Below are positions 35,608 through 43,285 of a stretch of 64,000 nucleotides of DNA, in pieces (the stretch's first letter is position 1; each line of letters begins with the position of its first letter). The DNA comes from Candidatus Alistipes faecavium (GTDB taxonomy: Bacteria > Bacteroidota > Bacteroidia > Bacteroidales > Rikenellaceae). The position numbers were made by a program, and so were the translations under genes. The stretch lies in assembly GCA_019118605.1 (NCBI GenBank), contig DWYP01000049.1, positions 124,001 through 188,000 of the forward strand. The letters are read 5' to 3'. The notes beneath the pieces are model-generated. The model was not told the DNA's origin. It ran no database searches and worked only from the letters and a program-made list of their open reading frames with translations.

Positions 35608-36546
35608 ATGGACATCAAGCAACTGATAGAAGAAACTATTACGGATTTAATCAACAACAAAAGTTTAGAATCCGTTTTCGGTAAAGTTCAAGTAATTGCC
35701 AAATCATTAAAAAACAATACCTTATCTCAGTGGGTTGATTGTGAACTAATAAACGGATACGGTGAAGACGATGTAGTCCCTGAATATCGCCAAGTGCATA
35801 TCGCAGAAATAAAAGCTGACTATATTGCGCCTCATGGATTCGGAGCACTTCAAGTAGTAACAAGCCAAAGGGTCCCTATCGAGAATTTAGGGAGAGAACG
35901 CTATGAGCAAATAGCAATAATCTCTCTTCGCGAACCTATAACTTCATTGCAACAAGCATATAAGCCAGACCATGACGTACACTACAGTCTCACACCATTT
36001 GAAATGAATGAGGTTCAAAAGGTTCTTGGGAATAGACAGATCATGCAGGCTTATAAAGTAATCTCCAATCAAGATCTTTTGAAGATCATCAATAAAGCAA
36101 AATCAAAACTTATTGATGTATTTATGGAGTTTAATGATACAATATTTAATGGAGACTTAAATATTCATTCCTCAAACAACGCGGATCGGATTCAGAAAAT
36201 TGTAATTAACGCCGGATTAGTACAGACTGGAGACGGCACAATCAATGTACACGAAAGCAATGTTTTGGGAGGCAAAAATCAAGACATTTCCATATCATCT
36301 GGCTCAAAAGCTCAAATTGCCGACATATTAAATAGAATTGAGCAATTATCAAATGAAGTCGATGAAGATCGCACTGATATTGCAGAAGCAATATTAACTA
36401 TTCGGGAAGAATTAAGTAAACCGACCCCACAATCAAAAGTCCTAAAAATGGGATTCAGTTTCATAAAGAAAATTGCCTCAAGTTTCGTGGATAAGAGTAT
36501 GGAGGTTTTAGCAGATAAAGGCATAAGTTATTTGATAGAATCATGA
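35608..36546 (+). CDS. AbiTii-domain protein embedded in the RM operon
   Basis: 312 residues. The first part matches the AbiTii domain (IKQLIEETITDLINNKSLESVF, KSLKNNTLSQWVDCELINGYG, VVPEYRQVHI), named from the lactococcal abortive infection protein AbiTii. A middle beta-rich linker (NIHSSNNADRIQ, GDGTINVHES) leads to a helical part and an amphipathic C-terminus (KMGFSFIKKIASSFVDKSM) that could touch membranes. AT-rich, in contrast to hsdM and hsdR. It starts 4 bp after hsdS and overlaps hsdR by 4 nt (ATGA). A back-up abortive defence released when restriction fails is a reasonable hypothesis, not shown. Confidence 0.75.
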   Translation: MDIKQLIEETITDLINNKSLESVFGKVQVIAKSLKNNTLSQWVDCELINGYGEDDVVPEYRQVHIAEIKADYIAPHGFGALQVVTSQRVPIENLGRERYEQIAIISLREPITSLQQAYKPDHDVHYSLTPFEMNEVQKVLGNRQIMQAYKVISNQDLLKIINKAKSKLIDVFMEFNDTIFNGDLNIHSSNNADRIQKIVINAGLVQTGDGTINVHESNVLGGKNQDISISSGSKAQIADILNRIEQLSNEVDEDRTDIAEAILTIREELSKPTPQSKVLKMGFSFIKKIASSFVDKSMEVLADKGISYLIES

Positions 36547-39500
36547 TTTCCTTCAAAGAAGACCATATCAGCCAGATCCCCGCGCTGCTGATGCTCGAAA
36601 AGCTCGGGTACATATACCTCACACCCGATGAGGCGCTGGCCCTGCGCGGCGGGAATCTCGCCAACGTGCTGCTCGAACCCGTGCTGCGCAAACAGTTGGC
36701 CGCTATCAACGTCGTGCAGGTCAGCTCGGTGCGCACCACCGTATTCTCCGAGCAGAACATCACCGCCGGAATCGACGCCCTGCGCAACATCCCGATGGAC
36801 GAGGGGTTCATGGAGGCTTCGCAGACGGTCTACGACCTGCTCACCTCGGGCAAAACCCTCGAACAGATTGTCGACGGCGACCGCAAGAGCTTCGTGATGC
36901 AGTACATCGACTGGAAGAATCTGCGCAACAACGTCTTCCACGTTACCGAGGAGTTTGCCGTCAGCCGCACGGGGATGACCGAGACCTACCGGCCCGACAT
37001 CGTCCTCTTCGTGAACGGCATTCCGCTCTGCGTCATCGAGTGCAAGCGTCCCGACGTGAAGGACTCCATCGAACAGGCCATTTCGCAGCACCTCCGCAAC
37101 CAGAAGGCCGACGGCATCCGTTCGTTGTACCTCTACTCGACGCTGCTGCTGGCCATCAACCGCCAGGAGGGGAGTTACGCCACGACGGCCACGCCCGAGA
37201 AGTTCTGGGCGCGGTGGCGCGAGCAGTTCGCCAACCGCGAAGAGGAGGTCCGTTACCGGCAGGAGCTGGAGCGGGTGGTCAACGAGCCGCTGCTGGACGA
37301 CAAGCTCTTCGGGGAGCGGTTCGGCTATGTGCGCCGCAACTTTGAGGAGCTTTACAGGCAGCCGGTCATCCCGTCGGTGCAGGACGAATACCTCTACAAC
37401 CTCTGCCGGCCCGAGCGGCTGTTGCAGTTGATGTACGGCTTCACGCTCTACGACGACGGCATCAAGAAGGTGGCGCGTTACCAGCAGTATTTTGCCGTGC
37501 GGCAGACGATGCAACGCATCCGCCACATCGAGGGCGGACGGCGGCGCGGCGGCGTCATCTGGCACACGCAGGGGAGCGGCAAGTCGCTGACGATGGTGAT
37601 GCTGGCGCAGGCCATCATCCTCGACCAGGAGATTCGCAACCCGAAAATCATCCTCGTAACCGACCGCACGGACCTCGACCGGCAGATTACGGGGACGTTC
37701 CGCAAGTGCCAGATTCGCGTCGAGAACGCCACGACGGGAAGCAAGCTCGTCGAACTGCTCAACAGCAAGAGCGATGCCGTCATCACGACGATTATCAACA
37801 AGTTCGAGACGGCCGTGCGCGGCATCCGCACCCCGTTGACCGACCCCAACATCTTCGTGCTGATCGACGAGGGACACCGCAGCCAGTACGGCGAGATGGG
37901 CATCAAGATGGAGAAGACGCTCCCGAATGCCTGCTTCATCGCCATGACCGGCACGCCGCTGATGAAGAAGGAGAAGAACACGGCCCGGAAGTTCGGCGGC
38001 ATCATCCAGCCGGTCTACACGGTGGATCAGGCCGTGGCGGACAAGGCCGTCGTACCGCTGTTGTACGAGGGGCGCATGGTGCCGCAGGTGGTACACGAGG
38101 AGACGATTGACCGCTATTTCGACAAGATTTGCGGATGGATGAGCGACGCCCAGCGGGCCGACATGAAGAAGAAATTCAGCCATGCGGACCAGCTCAACCA
38201 GACGCAGCAGCGCATCTACGCCATTGCGTGGGACATTTCGCAGCACTTCCGGGAGAACTGGCAGGGGTCGAAGTTCAAGGCGCAGCTGGTGACTCCGCGC
38301 AAGCGCATCGCGATTCTCTACAAGCAGTATCTCGACGAAATCGGCATCGTCTCGTCGGAGGTGCTCATCACCTCGCCCGACACCCGGGAGGGGGAAGACG
38401 AAGCATTCGGCGAGACCTCGAACGTGGAGGTGGCCTTCTGGAAGCGCATGATGGATGAATACGGCACGGCCAAAAAGTATGAGGCAAGCATCATCAATCG
38501 CTTCAAGAACAGCGACAAGCCGGAGATTATCATCGTCGTGGACAAACTCTTGACGGGATTCGACGAACCCCGCAACACAGTGCTCTATCTCGACCGCAAG
38601 CTGAAGGACCACACGCTGCTGCAGGCCATTGCCCGCGTCAATCGCGTCTGCGAAGACAAGGAGTTCGGGTATATCATCGACTATTACGGCGTATTGGGAT
38701 CGCTTAATTCGGCGCTGGAACTCTACACCGATTTCGACAAGGAGGATCTGGAAGGGACTTATACGGACATCTCGGAGGAGGTGGCCAAACTGCCCCAGAA
38801 GCATGCCGAGTTGTGGGACCTCTTCAAGGAGGTACGCAACACGACCGACTTCGAGGCCTTCGGCAATGTCCTGCGCGAGGAGGACCGGCGCACGCTCTTC
38901 TACGAAAAGCTGCGGGCCTTTGCCCGAACGCTGAAGGTGGCGCTTTCGTCCATCGTATTCCATCAAAACACGCCTCAAGAAGAGGTCGAACGATACAAGC
39001 ACGATCTGGCCTTCTTCATGAAGCTTCGTAATGCCGTACAGGAGCGTTACTCCGACACGGTGGACTACAAGCAATACGAAGGGCAGATTCAGAAGCTGAT
39101 CGACACGCACATCGAGAGCGGCGAAGTGCAGGTCATCACCGACCTGGTGAACATCTTCGACAAAGAGCGGTTCGCCGAAGAGGTGGAGAAGATCTCCGGG
39201 AAAGCGGCCAAGGCCGACACGATTGCCTCGCGAACGGCCAAGTACATCACCGAAAACATGGATACCGACCCGGCCTTCTACAAGAAGTTCTCGCAGATGC
39301 TCAAGGAGACCATCTCGCAGTACGAACAGGGGCGAATCGACGAAGCGGAGTATCTGACCCAAGCGACGGACCTGATGAACAAGGTGCTGAATCATACCGA
39401 CAGCGAGATTCCCGACGTGCTGAAGGATAACAATGCCGCGCGGGCCTACTTCGGATTGAGTCTGGAGGTCTACAAGTCGGTCATAAAGCCCGAACAGGGG

Positions 39501-39752
39501 CTCGACCTGACGCAAATCGCACTCGACACGGCCAGCCGGATCGACGCCATCATTCGTCAGCACATCTTCGAGAAGGGGACGCTCATTGTCGACTGGCCGC
39601 TCAAGGACAGGTTGGTCGGCATGATGAAGCTCGACATCGAGGACTATCTGATTGACGAGGTCAAACGCAAGTATGATCTGTCGATGACCTTCGACGACAT
39701 GGATGCCATCATCGACCGGGCGGTCGACGTGGCTCAAAAATGGTTCCGGTGA
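36543..39752 (+). CDS. hsdR: Type I restriction endonuclease motor/nuclease subunit
   Basis: 1069 residues, full length. N-terminal PD-(D/E)XK nuclease (RPDIVLFVNG...VIECKRPD), then SF2 helicase motor with Walker A G344-SGKS, the DEGH box D442-EGH (in VLIDEGHRSQYG), the motif MTGTPL, and late TGFDEP and QAIARVNR; C-terminal helical region that binds the methyltransferase. It translocates and cleaves unmodified foreign DNA after recognition by M2S. Start overlaps the AbiTii gene; end overlaps the peptidase gene by 13 nt. Confidence 0.97.
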   Translation: MISFKEDHISQIPALLMLEKLGYIYLTPDEALALRGGNLANVLLEPVLRKQLAAINVVQVSSVRTTVFSEQNITAGIDALRNIPMDEGFMEASQTVYDLLTSGKTLEQIVDGDRKSFVMQYIDWKNLRNNVFHVTEEFAVSRTGMTETYRPDIVLFVNGIPLCVIECKRPDVKDSIEQAISQHLRNQKADGIRSLYLYSTLLLAINRQEGSYATTATPEKFWARWREQFANREEEVRYRQELERVVNEPLLDDKLFGERFGYVRRNFEELYRQPVIPSVQDEYLYNLCRPERLLQLMYGFTLYDDGIKKVARYQQYFAVRQTMQRIRHIEGGRRRGGVIWHTQGSGKSLTMVMLAQAIILDQEIRNPKIILVTDRTDLDRQITGTFRKCQIRVENATTGSKLVELLNSKSDAVITTIINKFETAVRGIRTPLTDPNIFVLIDEGHRSQYGEMGIKMEKTLPNACFIAMTGTPLMKKEKNTARKFGGIIQPVYTVDQAVADKAVVPLLYEGRMVPQVVHEETIDRYFDKICGWMSDAQRADMKKKFSHADQLNQTQQRIYAIAWDISQHFRENWQGSKFKAQLVTPRKRIAILYKQYLDEIGIVSSEVLITSPDTREGEDEAFGETSNVEVAFWKRMMDEYGTAKKYEASIINRFKNSDKPEIIIVVDKLLTGFDEPRNTVLYLDRKLKDHTLLQAIARVNRVCEDKEFGYIIDYYGVLGSLNSALELYTDFDKEDLEGTYTDISEEVAKLPQKHAELWDLFKEVRNTTDFEAFGNVLREEDRRTLFYEKLRAFARTLKVALSSIVFHQNTPQEEVERYKHDLAFFMKLRNAVQERYSDTVDYKQYEGQIQKLIDTHIESGEVQVITDLVNIFDKERFAEEVEKISGKAAKADTIASRTAKYITENMDTDPAFYKKFSQMLKETISQYEQGRIDEAEYLTQATDLMNKVLNHTDSEIPDVLKDNNAARAYFGLSLEVYKSVIKPEQGLDLTQIALDTASRIDAIIRQHIFEKGTLIVDWPLKDRLVGMMKLDIEDYLIDEVKRKYDLSMTFDDMDAIIDRAVDVAQKWFR

Positions 39753-40447
39753 TGCAGCAGATATTCACCTACGGGAAAGAGACGATTCCCTACAGCGTGC
39801 TCTTTTCCGCCCGCCGGACACTCGGAATCAAGGTATATCCATCCGGCGAGGTCGTTCTGCTGGCTCCGGAAGGGACGCCGGAAGAGGTTATCGAGCAGAA
39901 ACTCCACAAACGGGCGCCGTGGATTCTTCGGCAACAGGCCTATTTCAAGGACTTCGGGGTTCGGAGTCCGGAAAAACGGTATGTCAGCGGAGAGTCGCAC
40001 TACTATCTGGGAAAGCAGTTCCTGCTCCGGGTCTCGGAAGGCAAAACCAACAGCGTCCGCTACAAGGGCCGCTGCTTTGAAGTGGTGTGCACCTCTCCGG
40101 ACAAGGCCCGGGAGTTGATGAAATCCTGGTACCGCGAACACGCCAAACTCAAGTTTGCCGAGTATGCGGAGCCCATCATTTCCCGATTTGCACGGTACGG
40201 AGTTGCTCCGACCTCACTCTATGTTCAGGAGATGGAAAACCGTTGGGGCAGCTGCACCCCCAAGGGGAAAATCATTCTGAATACGGAACTCATCAAGGCG
40301 CCGCGCCCCTGCATTGAGTATGTTATTACGCATGAGATGTGTCATCTGCTGCATCCCGACCATACAGCAGCTTTCTTTACTCTGCTCGAAACCGAAATGC
40401 CCGACTGGCGGCGTTGGAAAGACAAGTTGGAGCGATTCATGATGTAG
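39740..40447 (+). CDS. YgjP-like (DUF45/WLM-type) metallopeptidase
   Basis: 235 residues. Zinc-protease motif H198-E-M-C-H202 with a following H208 and the upstream family block MENRWGSCTPKGKIILNTEL. Members of this family very often follow hsdR in type I RM operons, but the role there is unknown; processing of HsdR or another partner, or RM relief, are guesses. It is the last gene of the operon and of the element; only 103 bp separate it from the right terminator hairpin end of tRNA-Cys. Confidence 0.9.
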   Translation: MVPVMQQIFTYGKETIPYSVLFSARRTLGIKVYPSGEVVLLAPEGTPEEVIEQKLHKRAPWILRQQAYFKDFGVRSPEKRYVSGESHYYLGKQFLLRVSEGKTNSVRYKGRCFEVVCTSPDKARELMKSWYREHAKLKFAEYAEPIISRFARYGVAPTSLYVQEMENRWGSCTPKGKIILNTELIKAPRPCIEYVITHEMCHLLHPDHTAAFFTLLETEMPDWRRWKDKLERFMM

Positions 40448-40482
40448 GTGCAAACTGCTTCAAAAGCATCATCCGCCCGCCC

Positions 40483-40505
40483 TGTATGACAAATGTATGA
40501 CAAAA
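40483..40505 (+). repeat. Subterminal repeat, right copy (possible integrase arm site)
   Basis: Identical to 24097-24119, with the same tandem TGTATGACAAA units and the same orientation, 30 bp inside attR. Confidence 0.7.
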
Positions 40506-40513
40506 CAAAACGA

Positions 40514-40545
40514 AAACCGCGTTGTAGATATCTACAACGCGGTTT
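40514..40545 (-). terminator. tRNA-Cys terminator hairpin
   Basis: Perfect 15-bp stem around TA, starting 5 bp beyond the tRNA 3' end in the minus direction and followed by a T-rich stretch. Brought in or rebuilt by the element; compare the covarying copy at 23930-23961. Confidence 0.8.
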
Positions 40546-40565
40546 CTGTGAGGTCTGAAGCGGAC
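40535..40565 (+). repeat. Right attachment site repeat (attR)
   Basis: 31 bp identical to attL, including the last 15 nt (40551-40565) of the intact tRNA-Cys gene, so integration keeps the tRNA functional. Confidence 0.92.
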
Positions 40566-40621
40566 TCGAACCGCTGTATAAGGTTTTGCAGACCTTTGCC
40601 TAGCCACTCGGCCATCAGACC
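40551..40621 (-). tRNA. tRNA-Cys (anticodon GCA)
   Basis: 71 nt cloverleaf on the minus strand: acceptor GGTCTGA pairs with TCAGACC, D arm with GCCGAGTGG, anticodon loop CTGCAAA giving GCA, T loop GTTCGAGTC, discriminator T as expected for Cys. CCA is not encoded. Its 3' end is the insertion site of the element to its left. Confidence 0.95.
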
Positions 40622-40783
40622 ATTTTATATTCTCACGGAAACCTTAATCCCCTCTCTCTGCATCACCCTCATCTCCCTACATCTCCTTCCTCCTGTCCTT
40701 CCTCCTGCCCCCCTGCCTCTTCGTCCGCTCTCTCCTCACAACCCATACGCTGCAGGCCACAGGCAATTCCCGTTTCGAGAGTG

Positions 40784-40814
40784 CAAATATACAAAGTTTT
40801 CTCAATTCCGCAAA
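40784..40814 (-). promoter_or_regulatory. Promoter reading toward tRNA-Cys
   Basis: Minus strand TTTG (40811-40814), 19-bp spacer, TATATTTG (40784-40791): good consensus match, about 160 bp upstream of the tRNA. Between them lies a pyrimidine-rich tract (about 40650-40740, plus strand) without a gene. Confidence 0.6.
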
Positions 40815-40913
40815 ACTTCTCGCCCTCTTTGCGCGATTTTCATGAAGAAATGTGCCGAGATCGCCCAAAATTGACTACCTTTACCTTTTGGAAATGAACT
40901 TTTGACCGCAACC

Positions 40914-42023
40914 ATGACCCTCGAAGACATCGCCCTCCAACTGACACCCGGAATAGGAGTCAAAGGTGCCGCTCACCTGCTGGAGGTCTTCGGCAGCGCC
41001 GAGGCCATCTTCAACGCTTCGGCCGATGAGCTGGTCTTCAAGGCGCGGCTGCGAGCCGATCTGGCTCAGGCGATCGTTCGCAAGAAGGGGTTTGCGGCGG
41101 CCGAAAGGGAGATCCTGTACTGTCGGCGCCACGGCGTCGGAGCCGTTGCATCGACCGATCCCGAATATCCCGCCCTTCTGCGCGAAATCCCCGACTACCC
41201 GCATGTCCTCTACTTCATGGGGAATCTTTCGGCGCTGTCGGATCACTGCATCTCCATCGTCGGAACGCGGGACGCCACGCCCTACGGGCAGCAGATGTGC
41301 AACCGCCTGATCGAAGGCCTCGCAGAGCGGATACCCCGTCTGACGGTCGTCAGCGGCCTCGCCTTCGGAATCGATATCGCCGCGCACCATGCGGCGATGG
41401 CCGCCAAGGCGCTCACCGTAGCCGTCATCGCCAATCCGCTTCCCAACGTCACCCCCGCCCAGCACACCGCCGCAGCGCGCGACATCCTCAAACGCGGAGG
41501 CGCCTTGGTCAGCGAACTCCCCTCGACATCGAAGCAGATCGGCGCCTTCTACCTCGCCCGCAACCGCATCATCGCGGGCCTGAGTGCGGGATGCCTGATC
41601 GTCGAGTCGCACGACACCGGAGGGTCGCTCTACACGGCCCACTGCGCCGACTCCTACAACCGCACCGTCATGGCCGTGCCGGGACGCGCTACAGACCGCG
41701 CCTCGGCCGGCACGAATCACCTGATACGCAACCGAAAGGCGCAGCTCGTCCTCTCGGCCGACGACATCGTAGAGGCCCTGATGTGGGACCTCGGGGAGGA
41801 TCCCGCGACACTGCGTCCGCAGCAGAAAGAACTGCCGCTGCTCAGCCCCGCGGAGAGTGAGCTGCTCGCCTGCTTCCGCACCTCCGATCCGCTCTCGCTC
41901 GAGGCCCTCGGAGCCATCTCCCGGCTCGATCCCGGAGAGTTGTCGATGCGGCTCGTGGAACTTGAGCTCGCAGGGGCCGTGCGGCACCTGCCCGGAAACC
42001 GATACATGAAGCTATGGAATTGA
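40914..42023 (+). CDS. dprA: DNA-processing protein DprA/Smf
   Basis: 369 residues from ATG 40914; a TTG at 40902 is in frame but not preferred. N-terminal helix-hairpin-helix-like part (ALQLTPGIGVKGAAHLLEVFG), Rossmann-like DprA core with SIVGTRDATPYG, VVSGLAFGIDIAAH, GGALVSELP and AGLSAGCLIVES, and a C-terminal winged helix. DprA loads RecA on incoming single-stranded DNA and protects it during transformation. First gene of the chromosome right of the element; overlaps tatD by 10 nt. Confidence 0.96.
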   Translation: MTLEDIALQLTPGIGVKGAAHLLEVFGSAEAIFNASADELVFKARLRADLAQAIVRKKGFAAAEREILYCRRHGVGAVASTDPEYPALLREIPDYPHVLYFMGNLSALSDHCISIVGTRDATPYGQQMCNRLIEGLAERIPRLTVVSGLAFGIDIAAHHAAMAAKALTVAVIANPLPNVTPAQHTAAARDILKRGGALVSELPSTSKQIGAFYLARNRIIAGLSAGCLIVESHDTGGSLYTAHCADSYNRTVMAVPGRATDRASAGTNHLIRNRKAQLVLSADDIVEALMWDLGEDPATLRPQQKELPLLSPAESELLACFRTSDPLSLEALGAISRLDPGELSMRLVELELAGAVRHLPGNRYMKLWN

Positions 42024-42826
42024 TCGATACCCATTCGCACCTTTACGAACCCGAATTCGACACCGACCGCGAGGAGGCCCTCGAACGGGCTGCCGCCGCA
42101 GGCGTCGGGCGGCTCCTCCTGCCGGCCATCGACTCCGCGAGCCACGAGCGGCTCTTCGCGCTCTGCCGGCGGCATCCCGGGCGCTGCCTGCCGATGATGG
42201 GACTGCATCCCACGTCGGTGAACGACAATCCCCGCTGGCGCGAGGAACTCGCGACGGTGGAACGCCTCCTGCAGTACCCGCCCGAGGGAATCGGGCGGTT
42301 CTGTGCCGTAGGGGAGATCGGACTCGACCTCTACTGGAGCCGCGACTTCCGCAAGGAGCAGATCGAGGCGTTCCACCGCCAGATCGAGATAGCCCTGCGC
42401 TGCGGGCTCCCGATCGCCGTGCACACGCGCGAGGCGTGGCCCGAGACGATCGAGGTGATCGAAGAGTTCCGCGACCGCGGGCTGCGGGGCGTCTTCCACG
42501 CCTTCTCCGACGGGCTGGAGACCTACCGCGCGCTGAAAGCCTGCGGGGAGTTCGTCTTCGGCATCGGAGGGGTCGTGACCTACAAGAAAAGCAAAATCGC
42601 AGAGGCCGTGCGCGAGATGGAGCTCGGCGACCTGGTGCTCGAAACCGACTGCCCCTACCTGACGCCCGTCCCGCACCGCGGCGAGCGCAACGAGTCGGCC
42701 TACGTGCGGTACGTCTGCGCGAAGGTGGCCGAGCTGAAGGGGCTCGCGCCCGAAGCGGTCGCCGCGGCAACGACCGCCAACGCCGAACGGATGTTCAGCC
42801 TGCCGGCATGCGCCGCAAACAATTGA
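42014..42826 (+). CDS. tatD: TatD family metal-dependent DNase
   Basis: 270 residues. TIM-barrel hydrolase with the metal-binding series DTHSHLYEPEF at the start, AVGEIGLDLYW, IAVHTREAW, VFHAFSDG and the late LETDCPYLTP, all conserved in TatD/YcfH. It acts as a 3'-5' exonuclease or quality-control deoxyribonuclease in the cytoplasm. Overlaps dprA and is probably cotranscribed. Confidence 0.95.
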   Translation: MELIDTHSHLYEPEFDTDREEALERAAAAGVGRLLLPAIDSASHERLFALCRRHPGRCLPMMGLHPTSVNDNPRWREELATVERLLQYPPEGIGRFCAVGEIGLDLYWSRDFRKEQIEAFHRQIEIALRCGLPIAVHTREAWPETIEVIEEFRDRGLRGVFHAFSDGLETYRALKACGEFVFGIGGVVTYKKSKIAEAVREMELGDLVLETDCPYLTPVPHRGERNESAYVRYVCAKVAELKGLAPEAVAAATTANAERMFSLPACAANN

Positions 42827-42849
42827 CAAACAAAGAAAAGAGCTGTTCC

Positions 42850-43278
42850 GTGAAACGCATCCGCATCACCGTCATCCGGAAGGTCTGTCACAGGGACCTC
42901 ATCGAACGCTATGAAAACCCGATCGAGCACGCCTGCGACCTGCACGAGGGGCAGGTGTTCCTCACCGAGGGGTGGCAGCGTCCCGAAGGGATGTGCGAAA
43001 GCGCCTGGGAGACCCTCTCGCCTTTTGTCATGGCGCTGGCCCACGGAGCCACGAACCTCTATGACGGGTGGATGAAGAATCCCGCCTCGGCGATGCTCTC
43101 GTGCAACGACGGATTCCGCCCGGTGAGCTTCCTCGTGGAGGCGCTGGAGGGGCCGGAGGGGCCGGAGGGGCCTGAAAGACCGGAAAGAGAACCGGCGGGA
43201 CAACCGGCAGGGCAACCGGCGGGACAACCGGCGGGACAACCGGCGGGACAGCCATCCGAAAAGACCGACAACGACTGA
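42850..43278 (+). CDS. TIGR04076-type small protein with expanded Pro/Gly repeat tail
   Basis: 142 residues from GTG 42850, which follows AAAGAAAAGAG; an ATG at 42808 inside tatD is in frame but less likely. Residues 1-98 match the TIGR04076 family of unknown function (KRIRITVIRKV, ENPIEHACDLHEGQVF, PSAMLSCNDGFRPVSF-like block), where the protein normally ends soon after. Here an in-frame tail follows, made of EGP units and then PAGQ units, ending PSEKTDND. The tail is coded by perfect short tandem repeats and is probably disordered and length-variable between strains. Function unknown. Confidence 0.8.
   Translation: MKRIRITVIRKVCHRDLIERYENPIEHACDLHEGQVFLTEGWQRPEGMCESAWETLSPFVMALAHGATNLYDGWMKNPASAMLSCNDGFRPVSFLVEALEGPEGPEGPERPEREPAGQPAGQPAGQPAGQPAGQPSEKTDND
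43147..43251 (+). repeat. In-frame tandem repeats in the TIGR04076-type gene
   Basis: A 9-bp unit GAGGGGCCG about three to five times (43147-43191, decaying) followed by five 12-bp units of the CCGGCGGGACAA type (43192-43251, few mismatches). All units are multiples of three, so copy change keeps the frame. Confidence 0.9.
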
Positions 43279-43285
43279 TAAAAAC

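Larger units (their letters stand above)
23951..40565 (+). mobile_element. Integrative mobilizable element in tRNA-Cys carrying a type I RM defence operon
   Basis: Bounded by a perfect 31-bp direct repeat (23951-23981 and 40535-40565); the right copy forms the 3' end of an intact tRNA-Cys gene. A tyrosine recombinase gene lies just inside the left end, and a 23-bp repeat occurs inside both ends. The content is integrase, ATPase, HTH/CoiA-like pair, excisionase-like protein, primase, oriT-like region, MobV relaxase, then a seven-gene RM operon. No type IV secretion genes are visible, so it should be mobilizable but not self-transmissible. The flanks (rhamnosidase; dprA) look chromosomal. Confidence 0.9.

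Noticed and set aside
36528..39737. 1069-codon open frame on the minus strand
   Set aside because: Exact antisense of hsdR, which has all expected motifs; the antisense product has none.
43192..43251. Regular 12-bp repeats as a CRISPR array
   Set aside because: Units are contiguous, without spacers, and in frame in a coding gene. No CRISPR array or cas gene is seen in the window.
43043..43271. Minus-strand repeat peptide frame (GCPAGCPA-type)
   Set aside because: It is the antisense reading of the repeat tail; the plus-strand frame continues a conserved protein.
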